Shown here: positions 47,738 through 58,960 of the stretch, one piece after another
Numbering within the stretch: the first letter of the stretch is position 1
How the letters are laid out: every line of letters starts with the position of its first letter
Assembly (NCBI RefSeq): GCF_963169125.1
Contig: NC_084798.1
Span: 171,521,980-171,585,979, forward strand
DNA from: Humulus lupulus
Lineage: Eukaryota; Streptophyta; Magnoliopsida; Rosales; Cannabaceae
Direction of reading: 5' to 3'
DNA length: 64,000 nucleotides
Notes under the pieces: generated by a model
Databases searched by the model: none
Told to the model about the DNA's origin: nothing
What the model saw: the letters and a program-made list of their open reading frames with translations, nothing else
Program-made: the position numbers and the translations under genes

Positions 47738-48027
47738 CTAAAAATCAAGATCTTCTACATTTGACCATTCATTTAACATATCATCATCTATTTCTTCATA
47801 ATCATCATTACTATGAGCCTCGAAACTACCTCAGGGAATATTCATTAAGATATTATGCTTTTGTTCATTAGTGAATTGGAACTCAAACTTAGAGGTAAAG
47901 CTAAGTATAAGAAAATAATATCTCATGGCTACCGGTAAATCATCTTCATCATCCATAGTCTCCCATAATTTTTCAAATTTTGAAACTACAGTAGGAAAAT
48001 CCTTATAAAGCCTAATTACTAAGACAT
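47738..48027 (-). pseudogene. ORF0 of element F, C-terminal part
   Basis: Runs from the LTR G boundary to TAG at 47740-47738. Conserved segments: KLWETMDDEDDLPVAMRYYF, SKFEFQFTNEQKHN, acidic tail. One TGA at 47833-47831 replaces a CGA that is intact in D and E. The N-terminal part was removed or displaced by LTR G. Confidence 0.65.
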
Positions 48028-50563
48028 TGTAACGACCCAAATTTCCTAATAAGGTTTAGGACCTTGATTAGGAGGCCGGGAGGGCCATAATTGATTTATT
48101 GTGCTATTATGTGATTATATGCATGATTATGTGGGTCATATTATTATATGATGATAAAGGCATGCATGGGGTTATATACTCTGCTGTGAGGGTATTTTGG
48201 TAATTTGGCTCATTGAGAGCGTAATTGCATACTTGTGTGTATATTGGTAGGCTAATGATGAGACCACATTATTATGTGGGTATGTCTGCAGCTTGTGGCT
48301 CGAGGCGATCCTAACAAGCGGTTTAGTGGGAAAGTCACAACGGGGATTTATACTCGGCTCGGTGTGAGCCTGGGGATGTATCTGGGAATTTGGAGAATAT
48401 ATTGGAGATGATTTGGTATTGAGAAATATAATTGGTGATTAATTAGATGGCGGGAATTAAGTGGTAAATATTTAGGACACTTGAGGAGTTAGTGGGAATT
48501 TGGAGCAATGACTAAAATGCCCTTATGATGATTTAAAGGTTTAGTTATTATTGGGAGGGCAAGGTGGTCATTTGGCTAATTAAAGGATGGACTATATTCT
48601 GATTTATGATATTAGTGGAGGTTGTAGATAAATTCAGAAACCTAAGGAAAAGAAAAGAAGAAGGAAAGAAAGAAAAATAGGACACTTAGTGTTATCTCTC
48701 TCTCTCATTCGGTTGGGTCATCTCTTCACCATTCCTTGTGGGTTTTGGAGCTGGAATTCTAGAGTAAGCTCAAGATGGAGCTTAGGGCTAAGGACCTTGG
48801 TGAAGCTAGAAGAACAAGCAGGATTTAGCCAGTCAATTGAGGTATGTTTTAAGGCTTCCTGATGTGATTTCTGGGTTTTAATGTGATGGTTTCTAAGTTT
48901 GAGTTTTGGATGGAATAAAGGGATATGAACCTGAGGAGTTGAAGGGCTTGAGGCTGGTTGGATGCTAGGAATAACCTAAGGTCGAAATCCTCCATAGAAG
49001 GTAATAAGTTCTGGCTTTGATGTTCTAAGTATCTGAGTTTCTGGTTGAATCTTTCAGTCCTTGGGTTCAATGTTTGTTTTTCTAGTTTGATGATGCATGT
49101 GGTTAGGTTTTGTGTTATTGAGTTGTATGGGGTGAGATATAGGTGATGGTAGACTCAATTTGGTGTGTAATTGAGGGTTGGAAGGGTTCCAATGGGTTTT
49201 GGTTCGAGGAAAGTCGAAGAGGGAAAACAGGGTGCTGCTGGTCTATGACTAGCGCTGTAGCGCTAGCCTTTGGGCGCTACAGCGCTAGGCTAGGGCTTTC
49301 TGGGCGTTTTAGTTCTGCTTGTAGCGCTATAGCGCCCTCCTTAGAGCGCTGTAGCGCTACCCTGTCTCCAGGAAGGGGTTTTTGAGTTTTTCCTTAGGGT
49401 TTTCGCCTGGAGGCTTGGGGTTTTGTTCCACCACCCCGTTTGGTGGAATTAGGGCTTCCCGGGGGGCTCGGGATTGGTCCCAAGGCTAGGTTTTGGATTT
49501 GAAGTTTGGTGGTGATTCTGATCTATGGTTGTGACTAGGTACGCGCTAAGGTTCAGATGGGATCATGGTTGAGGATCAATTGAGCGAGCTAGTGGGATCT
49601 AAAGGTAAGAAAGCTGCACTTGATTATGTGGTTAGGTTGGGACTAAGGGTTCCCTATGTTTGTATGCATTGTTATGTGAATGCGATTAACCATGTGAACA
49701 TGATGGGACTAAGAGCTCCCTATATTTGTATATCATGTCATGAGGTGGTATTACGCTATGAGACATGCGATAACCGACCTAAGGGTGTCGGAATCAATAT
49801 TTGCGCACAGGGCGCGGCTCGGCCATTGGTAGCTGAGGCAACTTATTTATCACTGAGCTCAGTTAAGCTGGCCGGAGTCAGTGAGTATTACATTGCGGGC
49901 GGCCCAAGTGAGCCGAAGACAGTGTGTTAAATAGAGGGTGCGACCTAAGGGCGCCGACCCTGAATATTACTTGATGGATGTGATATACTGTTGAATATGA
50001 ATTTGAATATTGCGTTATGGATATGATTTGCTGATTGTCTGGATGACAAGTTGCTAATTTGTTAAGTGTTATCATTGATTGGATGAATGCTAAGAATTGC
50101 TGAATTCCTGGTTATGCATTGTGGAATATTTGATTATTGATGTTGATCTTGCCATGATATCATGCTTCCTTGCTGGGCCTCGGCTCACGGGTGCTACGTG
50201 GTGCAGGTAAAGGCGAGGGTATGCTGAATCAACCATGAGTTGGAGAGCTCTGGGGGCGAGGTGTACATTGTCAGCTGCTCGGCCGCCACGGTCCGGGTAT
50301 TGTACAGGGACGGAAACCTAAAATGTGTATTTTGCCATTAGAGTGGCTTGAGTTATCTATAACTTTTGAGATTTGCTATAACTGAGTAATTTAAACCTTG
50401 TTTTAGGTTGCCATGTATTAAACTGTCATTTTTAATGAAAATAGCCTGTTTGTAACCAAAATCTTCTTCTCCTAATCCGTTGATGATGTTGGATTCACAT
50501 TTTGTCTAAATGACTTGATTAGCAAGTCTTGCACTATTTAAAACACACACTGTAACGGTCTTG
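48028..50563 (+). repeat. LTR G, Tekay-type LTR lacking its last ~18 bp
   Basis: Starts TGTAACGACCCAAAT and is homologous throughout to LTR I (58961-61323). It ends at ...GTAACGGTCTTG, where LTR I continues GCTATCCAGGGCGTTACA. It has a pyrimidine-rich leader-like stretch near 48700, the AGCGCT hairpins (49251-49358), splice-donor-like sites at 48842, 49001, 49605 and 50207, and the conserved block at about 50170-50250. Short open frames within it are not believed to be genes. Confidence 0.8.
49251..49358. repeat. AGCGCT palindrome cluster forming two hairpins in LTR G
   Basis: Eight AGCGCT-type hexamers in about 108 bp. AGCGCTGTAGCGCT (49251) faces GGCGCTACAGCGCT (49273), and GTAGCGCTATAGCGC (49321) faces GCGCTGTAGCGCTAC (about 49346). 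The LTR I copy (60164-60261) is partly eroded by C-to-T changes. Confidence 0.8.
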
Positions 50564-52161
50564 ATTAGCAAGTCTTACACTGACTTGCAAATCTATGATA
50601 CGATCTACTTACACATTGTAGTGTTATGTTCTTTCCAAAACATTAGCAAAGTAGATAAGATCGAATGTATTTGTTACATCGGACTGGACCGATCTTGACA
50701 GTTGATAGGATAACTAAACATACTGTTATTATCTATTCTAATCATATCATATAGTTGACCATATGTCAATTCAATCTCAATTCTGAGTGGTTAGTATTCT
50801 AACTGATTGTATTATTTGAGTTATTTGACTTGTTTGTTACTAGCTTACCCTACGGACTAGCCCATACTTACATCTTGGGAACTCGGTAGTATAATTGAGT
50901 GGGAGTGTTAATCATAGATATGAACACCTATAGCTTCTAATGAAGAAGTCAAACGTTGGTTTCCTTTTAGTTTGGTTATGGTGCTAAATGATAGAGATCT
51001 CATTTCAGTAATTAATATTAGTTTACTGAAATATCATTTACAAGGAACTAAGTGTTTTAAGGATAAAATACAATGACGGGTAAGACGGTATTTTAGTCTC
51101 ATCTCATTGTAGACCTTCTATAGAGGATTGAGTGACAATTATGGTTGTAACAATGGATAATTAATAGCGTATCTATATTTGTTAAAGAGCGTTCTATGAA
51201 TTCAAGAGTGCAATTTCGAGTCTTTAGTGGAGTCACGAGGAATTAATAAGTTAGTAAATTTATTTGTTAGATTTATGATAACTTATTGGAGCTTGATTTC
51301 ATAGGCCCATGGTCCCCACTCTACATTTGATAAAATCATCTAGATAGTCTCAATTAATTGATTTAATTATCAATTAGAATTATCAAAGTTGACTAGGTCA
51401 ATTTTGGATAGTTTCACAGAGTAATACAATTTAGAGAAGAAAACATAAATTAGGGTAGATTTATTAATTAAGATAAATTGGTATCTAAATTAATAAATAA
51501 GTTTAAATCAAGGTTCAAATTATAAATAATTACTCTGATAAAGGATTTAAATAATTATTTAATTAATTAAATCAATAGAATATAATACAAGCCTTGATTT
51601 TAAGTCTAACAAGCTTACAATCAAATAGGAAATTTCGAGGGCCTAAAGCCCATGATAATTTCGACCAAGGGTTGTTAATTGGCTATTATTTTATTGATTT
51701 TTTAATTAAATAAATGACCTAATTGAGTCTATAAAAGGAATGTTAAGATAGAAGTCAAAACATAGGTTCAAATTTCCGAAACACAAGTTTCTGATAGGTT
51801 TTAGATTCTCTCTAAACATAAGTCCTTTATCTAAGCCTTATTGTTCTTCTCTCTTCTTCTCTCTCATGTGTTGAGAATTTCCCACCCTAGTCTAGGTGAT
51901 TCTAAGGATACTTTGGAAGACTGTGAAGAAAATTGAAGATCAGTTTAGATTCTTGGTAATACTTTGCGACATAAAGGATACAAGGGTTAGAGAAACTGAA
52001 GGAATGACTCATTCATTCCACTGCGTATAATGTAAGTATTCTTATCATTATTTCTCTTTGAATTCAACTTTAGAAATATGTTATAGGTTGTCACATATTA
52101 ACTTTTTTAATATTAGATCTACATGAAATTAAATAAAGATCATGTATAAGTTTTCCCAACA
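50564..52161 (+). repeat. 5' LTR of copia H, 5'-truncated
   Basis: Homologous to 58600-58960 over their shared part. It ends TTTTCCCAACA at 52161. The first ~245 bp present at 58340 are missing. At the left junction, TTGATTAGCAAGTCTT occurs both in LTR G (about 50517) and at the boundary (50561), suggesting a microhomology-mediated join. Confidence 0.8.
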
Positions 52162-54549
52162 AACAGAGCCTTTGGTAATCTTTATTTTCATGGATGAACA
52201 TGTTAAAAATTGAATTATTTGATGTGTTTGAATAATTTGATGGATTTTCATGTGTTTTTATGAAGCATAATGATTTTATGTGATTATTGGCAATTTTTAG
52301 GTTATTTTATTGTGTTTTCTATGCCATTAATTTTTATATATGCTTTATTTTGTGTAAAACATTTTAAAAATTAATTAGAAAATGGTTTTGGTTTGAAAAA
52401 TTGCACAAAATTTTTTTTTGAATTTTTTTGGCCTGGCTACCATTGCGCGTGCGCACGCCATGCGCGCACACCAGGCGCTGTGAATAATACCCAGGTACTG
52501 TTCATAAAAAAATATTTGATTTTTTATTTTTGTAAATTAAAGAAATTAAATTGTGAAAATTAATTATTTATAATCAAAGCCAAAAATATCATATTTGTTT
52601 TTTAATTAATTTTTTTTTAAAATAAGATATTTTTAATGGTTGAGATTTAAATAATTAGATATTTTCTACAAAGATTCAAATTCAAATTTAAAAATAGACT
52701 AACAACTTAATTCTAAATCTTTTAATATATTAAAATATTAGAATTAAGATATCAGATATTTAAGATATTTTCTTTTAAATACATAATATTTTTATTAAAT
52801 CTTTATTTGAAAATATAAATATCTATTTATTTTATAGTTTTCAATATAAGTTATTTGAAATTTGAAATTTGAAATTTGTTAGTTAGATATTTTTATGGAT
52901 ATTTGAATTTGTTTAACTGTTTTAAGATATTTTAGGATTTTTATAACTATTAATATTTTATTTTTTTAAATGGTTAAAAGATTAGCTTATTGTTGTAACA
53001 AAACAAAATATTTTTGAAAAACAGTTAATATATTGATTTTAAATTTTAAAATTGGTTAACTTTATAAAAATATCATTTTTTTCAAACAATTAATTAAATG
53101 TGTTTTTTAATAAATGAGATTTAAATTAACTTTGGTTAATTGTTGATAAATCCTATTTAAACTAAATTAATTTTTTTTTCAAATTAACCTAAAATCAAGT
53201 TGATTGTTGATAAATGAAATTTAAATTAACTATTGTTAATTGTTGATAAATTTCATTTAAATTGACTTATTTTTTGTAAAAAAAATTAATTAATTCGAAT
53301 TTTTTAATAAATTATAGATAATTAATTGTGATATATTTGCAAATGAAATAAATTGTGGTATTTTTCCATAAATTCATAGAATTGCTCATATAGTAACATG
53401 ATTAGGCCCATTCAATTATAACATGTCTGTTTGCACTATATGTGGTATTTTTGCAATTGGGCTTAGATGCATATAGTGACCCATATGTTTGTTAGATATA
53501 TGGATTTTGCCAAATAAAATATTCATAAAATGATAGATTTTATTTGGGCCCATTAGAAAATGTAAAGTTTAAATTCCTCTCTTGTGGGATATTCCAATTG
53601 TGAAGGCCTTTTTGCTTTGCATGACTATAGTAGGCCTAATCAATTAATAAAACGAAGGTTTAAGTTCTTGTCTTTAGGACCTTATATGGAAGTTTGGGGG
53701 CCTTTGTAGTGGGAACGACATACTGGACTCAGCCCTCCTCTATACAAGCCCAATTGTTAAGGCCCGTTTACATGAGTTGGACTTAATTGTATTGGTTCAT
53801 TATATTAGTTAAACCTAAATATTGATTAGCAACAAATTAATTCTAAATTATCTGAATTTGTTTCAATGTGACACTTTAGAATTAATAGGAAATTATAGGA
53901 CTTTGGTTTTATAAATTCTAATTTTTATTTCAATTTTTGGTAAACCATAGTCATTAATTTTCTAAAAAAAAATAATAAAAATACTAATTTTAATTTTATA
54001 ATGAGCTTATTTTAATAATTGTATTCGATCTCCACCGTTGGTTTAACAAAGTCAATAACTTAATGGGGCCTCGAGACGCTTTGATTCGTTCCCCTACGAA
54101 AGGTTTTCATTAGTTATTTTGACAAGGTTAGATTTCGAAAGATAGATAATTATAGGTCAAATTCTACTAGACTCACCCCTACAGTGACTACTAAGACTAA
54201 ATCTATGATTATTGAAACCGTGGGTCTAGCTCATAAAATAATAGATTTTGTTTTCTTATTTTGATCCAATAGTAGGTTGTTAATAATGGTGTCCATTATT
54301 AAATATGTTTACAATTTTATTTAACTAGTGGTATTTTTTACTCTCGCCAACTAGGACAAGGATATCATAGATTAGTTAAAAACCTAAAGAAATGGAGATA
54401 TGATTATTTTGGTATTTTTTTCTCATATCTTACATATTTTTGGTATATGTTGTGCTATTTCTTAAAATTTGTGTGAATAAGAGTTTTATTGAGCAAAAGT
54501 GATTGATTTTTATTTTATTGATAATTTGTAGTTTTAAGTTAAGTAGTGT
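52162..54549 (+). other. Long AT-rich leader of copia H
   Basis: Begins with a damaged primer-binding site (AACAGAGCC, the TGGTAT part lost). There are no coding frames. An isolated GC patch (about 52436-52490) has GCGCGTGCGCACGCC followed by ATGCGCGC. A TTTGAAA tandem lies at about 52856-52880. The leader motif shared with D, E and F is at 53696-53740. Confidence 0.75.
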
Positions 54550-55205
54550 ATGTGTCTACTCCCATCCTTTCTCAACTTTCGATGGAGAAACTCACTGGAG
54601 AAAACATCCTTAAATGGAAACAGAACATCAACGTTGTGTTGATTGGTGACAACCCCGAGTTCGTCATGATTGAGGAATCCCCAGGATGAGCACCGTGTCC
54701 ACATGTACATGATGGCACCATAAATGCTTGGATAGAACTGTCTCCGCACATACGTGATGACACCGTTAAGGCTCGAATGGCACCGTGTCCGCACGTTCAT
54801 GATCAACTCAACTATGGTCTGACGCAGCTCATGAACGAGCTTCAGATTATTGAGCCTATGATGGGTGGACCTAGCAAAGGAGGAGAAAATAAGACTACTA
54901 CTGTTGTTGATCAAGCTAAGGCTGAAGCTAACCAAGCTTCATCTTCGAAAGCTGGAAACAAGAGGAAAGGCGAACAAAACAACAACCCCAAGCCTTCAAA
55001 GACTGCAAAGACAAGTGCACAACCAAATGCACATACGCCTAAGGGGAAGAACAAGAAAAAACAAGAAGGGTAAAGGTAAGTGTTTTCACTACAAAGAGAA
55101 TGGGCATTGGAAACAGAATAGCCCCAAGTTTCTAGCAGCTAAAAACAAAGGTAATGATTATAGTTCATTTATCTTGAAAACATGTGTTTTAGAGAATGAT
55201 CAATC
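54550..55205 (+). pseudogene. gag: Copia H gag, internally deleted
   Basis: The N-terminal part from about 54582 has MEKLTGENILKWKQN, then a stop at 54687. It is followed by tandem-like GCACCGTGTCC...CATGATG segments where most of the capsid should be, then a lysine-rich nucleocapsid (54850-55070). The zinc knuckle near 55078-55125 reads CFHYKENGHWKQNS, so two cysteines are lost. A frameshift lies near 55066. The protein is much shorter than a normal copia gag. Confidence 0.8.
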
Positions 55206-58200
55206 TATTTGGGTTATTGATTTTTGATCTACTAACCATGTTTGTAACTCTTTACAGCTTCTTGAATCGTGGGATGAAGTGGATGAAGGCAGCTTAAAGC
55301 TTAGAGTTTGGAATGGAGCGTTCGTTACAGTCCAAGTTAGAGGAATAGTTCGTCTAAAGTTTGGAAATAAATACTTGATTTTAAATGATGTATTTTTATT
55401 CTGGATCTTAGTAGAAATTTAATTTCAGTTTCCATGTTGCAATTAGAACGATTTGTTATGACTTTCACAAGTTATGATATATCTATTTCCTTCAATGGAT
55501 CACAATTATGTATTGCATGTTTGGAAAATGGGCTTTATATTCTGTGACCTAATGAACCCCTCGCTCTTAACAATGATTTATTCAAAGTAGCTAAACCTCG
55601 GACCAATAAACGTCAAAATATCGATAATGATAATATGACTTATTTATGGCACTTGAGACTAGGTCACATTGGCTATGATAGGATTCAAAGACTTACAAAG
55701 ACCGGGCCTTTGAGGGAACTCACTTTAGGTGAATTACCTGTCTGTGAATCTTGTTTAGAAGGCAAACTGACCAAGCATCCATTCTCTGCAATGGGTGATA
55801 AGGCCAAAGAACCACTTGGAATTGTGCATTCAGATGTTTGTGGACCTTTGAATGTACAAGCCAGGGGTGGTTTTGAGTATTTCGTCACTTTCATTGACGA
55901 TTACTCTAGATACTCATGTCTTTACCTAATGCATAGGAAATCAGAAACATTTTCAAAGTTTCAGGAATTCCTAGCGATGGCTCAGAACCAATTAGGTAAA
56001 ATGTTAAAAATCTTCCGATCTGATAGGGGTGGAGAATATTTGGATATGCAGTTCCAAGATCATTTAACTGAACTTGGGATTTTATCAAAACTTACTGCCC
56101 CTGGTACTCCGCAACAAAATGGTGTAGTGGAACACCGGAACAGAACTTTATTGGAAATGGTTAGATGCATGCTTAGTTACTCAACTCTACCAACTTCGTT
56201 CTGGGGACATTCAATTGAAATTGGGAACAACATTCTCAATGTCGTGCCTTCTAAACCAATCCCCAAAACACCTTTAGAATGTTGGAATGGTCATGAACCT
56301 AGTTGACGCCATTATAGAATCTGGGGGTGTCCCGCCCACGTCCTAAGGAAAAAGGAAGGAAAGCTAGAACCGCGAACTGAAGTTTGCATGTTTGTTGGCT
56401 ATCCTAAAGGTACTCGGGGTGCAATTTTCAATAGTCATTCAGAAACAAAAGTGTTTACTTCTATGAATGCTACTTTTATGGAAAATGACTACGTCCAAAA
56501 CTTCAAACCACGCAGCAAAGTAGTTTTAGAGGAGATGGTTAAAGAATTGACTCCAACCAATGTTCCATCGTCATCAACGTGAGTTGATGATGAAATTCCC
56601 ACTCTTCATGTCCAACTGACACATGTCGATTTAAATGAAGAAAGTACCATTGTTCATGAGAAAACAATCATGGAGCCTCGTCATAGTGGGAGGTTTTCTA
56701 GGAACCCAGTTCTCTATGGTTTGGATGGTGAAACCAATATGGTTGTTGGTGACACTGGTGACAATGATCCATTGTCTTTCAAACAGGCAATGTCTAGCCC
56801 TGAAAAGGAACTATGGCTCGAAGCTATGAAACAATAAATGGAGTCCATCTTGTGGAAGCACCTAGTGACTTTAGGGCCATTGGGTGCAAGTGGATCTACA
56901 ATAAGAAACGAGGTGTTGATGGAAATATCGAGAGTTATAAAGCTCGATTAGTGGCAAAGGGTTATACCCAAAGAGAACGTGTGGACTGTGTGGAAACTTT
57001 TAGTCCGATAGCCATGCTCAAGTCCATTCACATCCTCCTATCCATAGCAGCCGCTCTCAACTACGAGATCTATAAAATGGATGTCAAGACAACTTTTCTT
57101 AATGGGAAGCTTGACGAAGTCATTTATATGGATCAGCCAGAAGGATTTAAAGTAGCTGGACAAGAAAGAAAAGTTTGCAAGTTGAATAGGTCTACTTACG
57201 GACTTAAGCAAGCTTCTCGTTCCTGGAACCTATGGTTTGATGAAATAATCAAAACCTATGGCTTTGAACAAAATATTGATGAGCCTTGTGTTTACTAACT
57301 GAAGGTAAATCAAATAGTGGTATTCCTGGTTCTTTATGTAGATGATATCTTACTCATTGGAAATAATGTAAAGAAATTGTTAGATGTGAAGTATTGGCTG
57401 AGCACTCAATTCTAGATGAAGGATTTGGGTGAAGCAAGTTATGTTCTAGGTATCCAGATCATAAGGGATAAAAGGAACAGACTCTTAGCTCTATCTCAAG
57501 CCGCTTACATAGATAAAGTGCTTGAACTATTCTCAATGAAAAATTCCAAGAAAGGACGTTTACCATCCCACCATGGAATTCATCTTTCAAAGAAGCAGTC
57601 TCCCAAGACTTCTAAAGAGGAAGATGCAATGAGAAAAGTTCCTTACGCATCTGCAGTCGGAAGTTTGATGTATGCCATGTTGTGTACTAGACCAGATATC
57701 TTCTATGCCATGTGAGTTGTGAGCAGGTATCAGTCAAACCCAGGACTGGAACATTGGATAACAGTTAAGCATATCCTGAAGTATTTAACATGGACTAGGG
57801 ATTATATGTTAGTCTACAAGGGTGGTGTTCTGAAACTTGTAGGCTACATCGATTCAGATTTTCAGGCTGATGTCGATGATAGGAAGTCTACTTCTGGAAT
57901 GGTGTTTACTCTTGGGGGTGGAGCTGTGATATGGAGAAGCGTAAAGCAGTCTGCAATCTAAAATTCCAACATGGAGGCTGAGTACATAGCCGCGTCAGAA
58001 GCAGTTAAGGAAATGTTCAAGCTAAAGAAGTTCTATTCGGATCTTGGTGTTATTCCAGAAATGGATAAACCGCTTGTATTGTTTTGTGACAATACAGGAG
58101 CGATAGCTAACTCGAGAGAACCTCGTAGTCACAAGAGGTGTAAGCATATAGAAAGGAAGTATCATATTATTCGAGAATATGTGGCCAGGGGAGATGTGAA

Positions 58201-58315
58201 GGTAATGAAGATTGCATCTGAAGACAATCTTGCAGATCCGTTTACAGGGACACTACCAGAAGCTACATTTGATATGCATATCAAGGAAATGGGATTAGTA
58301 GAATTTAGGCATTAG
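55206..58315 (+). pseudogene. pol: Copia H protease-integrase-RT-RNase H
   Basis: Protease: WVID then F-stop-ST where DSG-ST is expected, so the active site is destroyed (about 55208-55235). Integrase (55635-56306): HLRLGHIG, CESCLEGK, HSDVCGPL, RSDRGGEY and TPQQNGVVEHRN, so D, D and E are all present. Reverse transcriptase: IGCKWIYNKK, LVAKGYTQ (56813-57298), then VLYVDDILLIG near 57330-57365. RNase H: YASAVGSLMYAM, ADVDDRKSTSG, MEAEYIAASEA, FCDNTGAIA, RCKHIERKYH. In-frame stops at 57296, 57413, 57713 and 57959; frame changes lie near 56306-56390 and 56800. Confidence 0.9.
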
Positions 58316-58328
58316 TTTCAATTATTGC

Positions 58329-58339
58329 AAGTGGGAGAT
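58329..58339 (+). other. Polypurine tract of copia H
   Basis: AAGTGGGAGAT directly before the 3' LTR start TGTTAGGGTTT. Confidence 0.8.
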
Positions 58340-58960
58340 TGTTAGGGTTTATGCCCTAATTAAAGCCCAATTTCTTTGTAATCTCATTTATTATCAATAA
58401 AAGCATAGAAATCATTTTTTGACTTGGTCAATCACTTTGCTCACATGTTTTATTTTCATGATTATTTTTTAATATAAATTTCTATTAAATCCCAAGAATA
58501 TAGCTAATCATATTTATAGTGACGTAATCACAGTGGAATATAAATATGATTATATGCTCAAAATAAGTTAGTCCTAAGATTAGTCAGTGCATGGGATTTA
58601 CACTGACTTGCCAATCTACGATATGATCTACTTACACAGTGTAGTGTTATGTTCTTTCCAGAACATTAGTAAAGAAGATAAGATCAGATGTATTTGTTAC
58701 TTCAGACTGGACCAATATTGATAGTTGATATGATAAATAAACATAACATTAAGATTTATTCTAGTCATATCATATGGTTCACCATAGGTCAATTCAATCT
58801 CAATTCTGAGTGGTTAGTATTCTAACTGATTGTATTATTTGAGTTCTTTGACTTGTTTGTTACCAGCTTACCCTACGAACTAGCCCATACTTACATCTTG
58901 GGAACTCGGTAGTATAATTGAGTGGGAGTGTTAATCATAGATATGAAAATCTATAGCTTC
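58340..58960 (+). repeat. 3' LTR of copia H, interrupted
   Basis: Starts TGTTAGGGTTTATGCCC. Continues in register with the 5' LTR to ...ATAGCTTC at 58960, where LTR I begins. In the uninterrupted 5' LTR the next bases are TAATGAAGAAG (50939 onward). Confidence 0.88.

Larger units (their letters stand above)
50564..58960 (+). mobile_element. Ty1/copia element H (Angela-like)
   Basis: Order: truncated 5' LTR (50564-52161), degenerate primer-binding site, ~2.4-kb leader, gag, protease, integrase, reverse transcriptase, RNase H, polypurine tract, 3' LTR start (58340-58960). The integrase-before-RT order shows copia; the lineage is my inference from protein sequence and long LTRs. The 3' LTR is interrupted by element J. 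Confidence 0.88.

Noticed and set aside
49143..49930. Open frames in LTR G (49143-49385 and 49565-49930) that look protein-like
   Set aside because: The homologous region of LTR I does not keep either frame, and the sequence is LTR with GC palindromes. No known domain.
53281..53320. Origin or matrix-attachment function for the AT-rich leader of H
   Set aside because: Base composition alone does not support a function.
58956..58960. Both E and J insert at GCTTC, suggesting a shared target preference
   Set aside because: Two matches of a 5-mer are too few, and the right flank of J is not visible.
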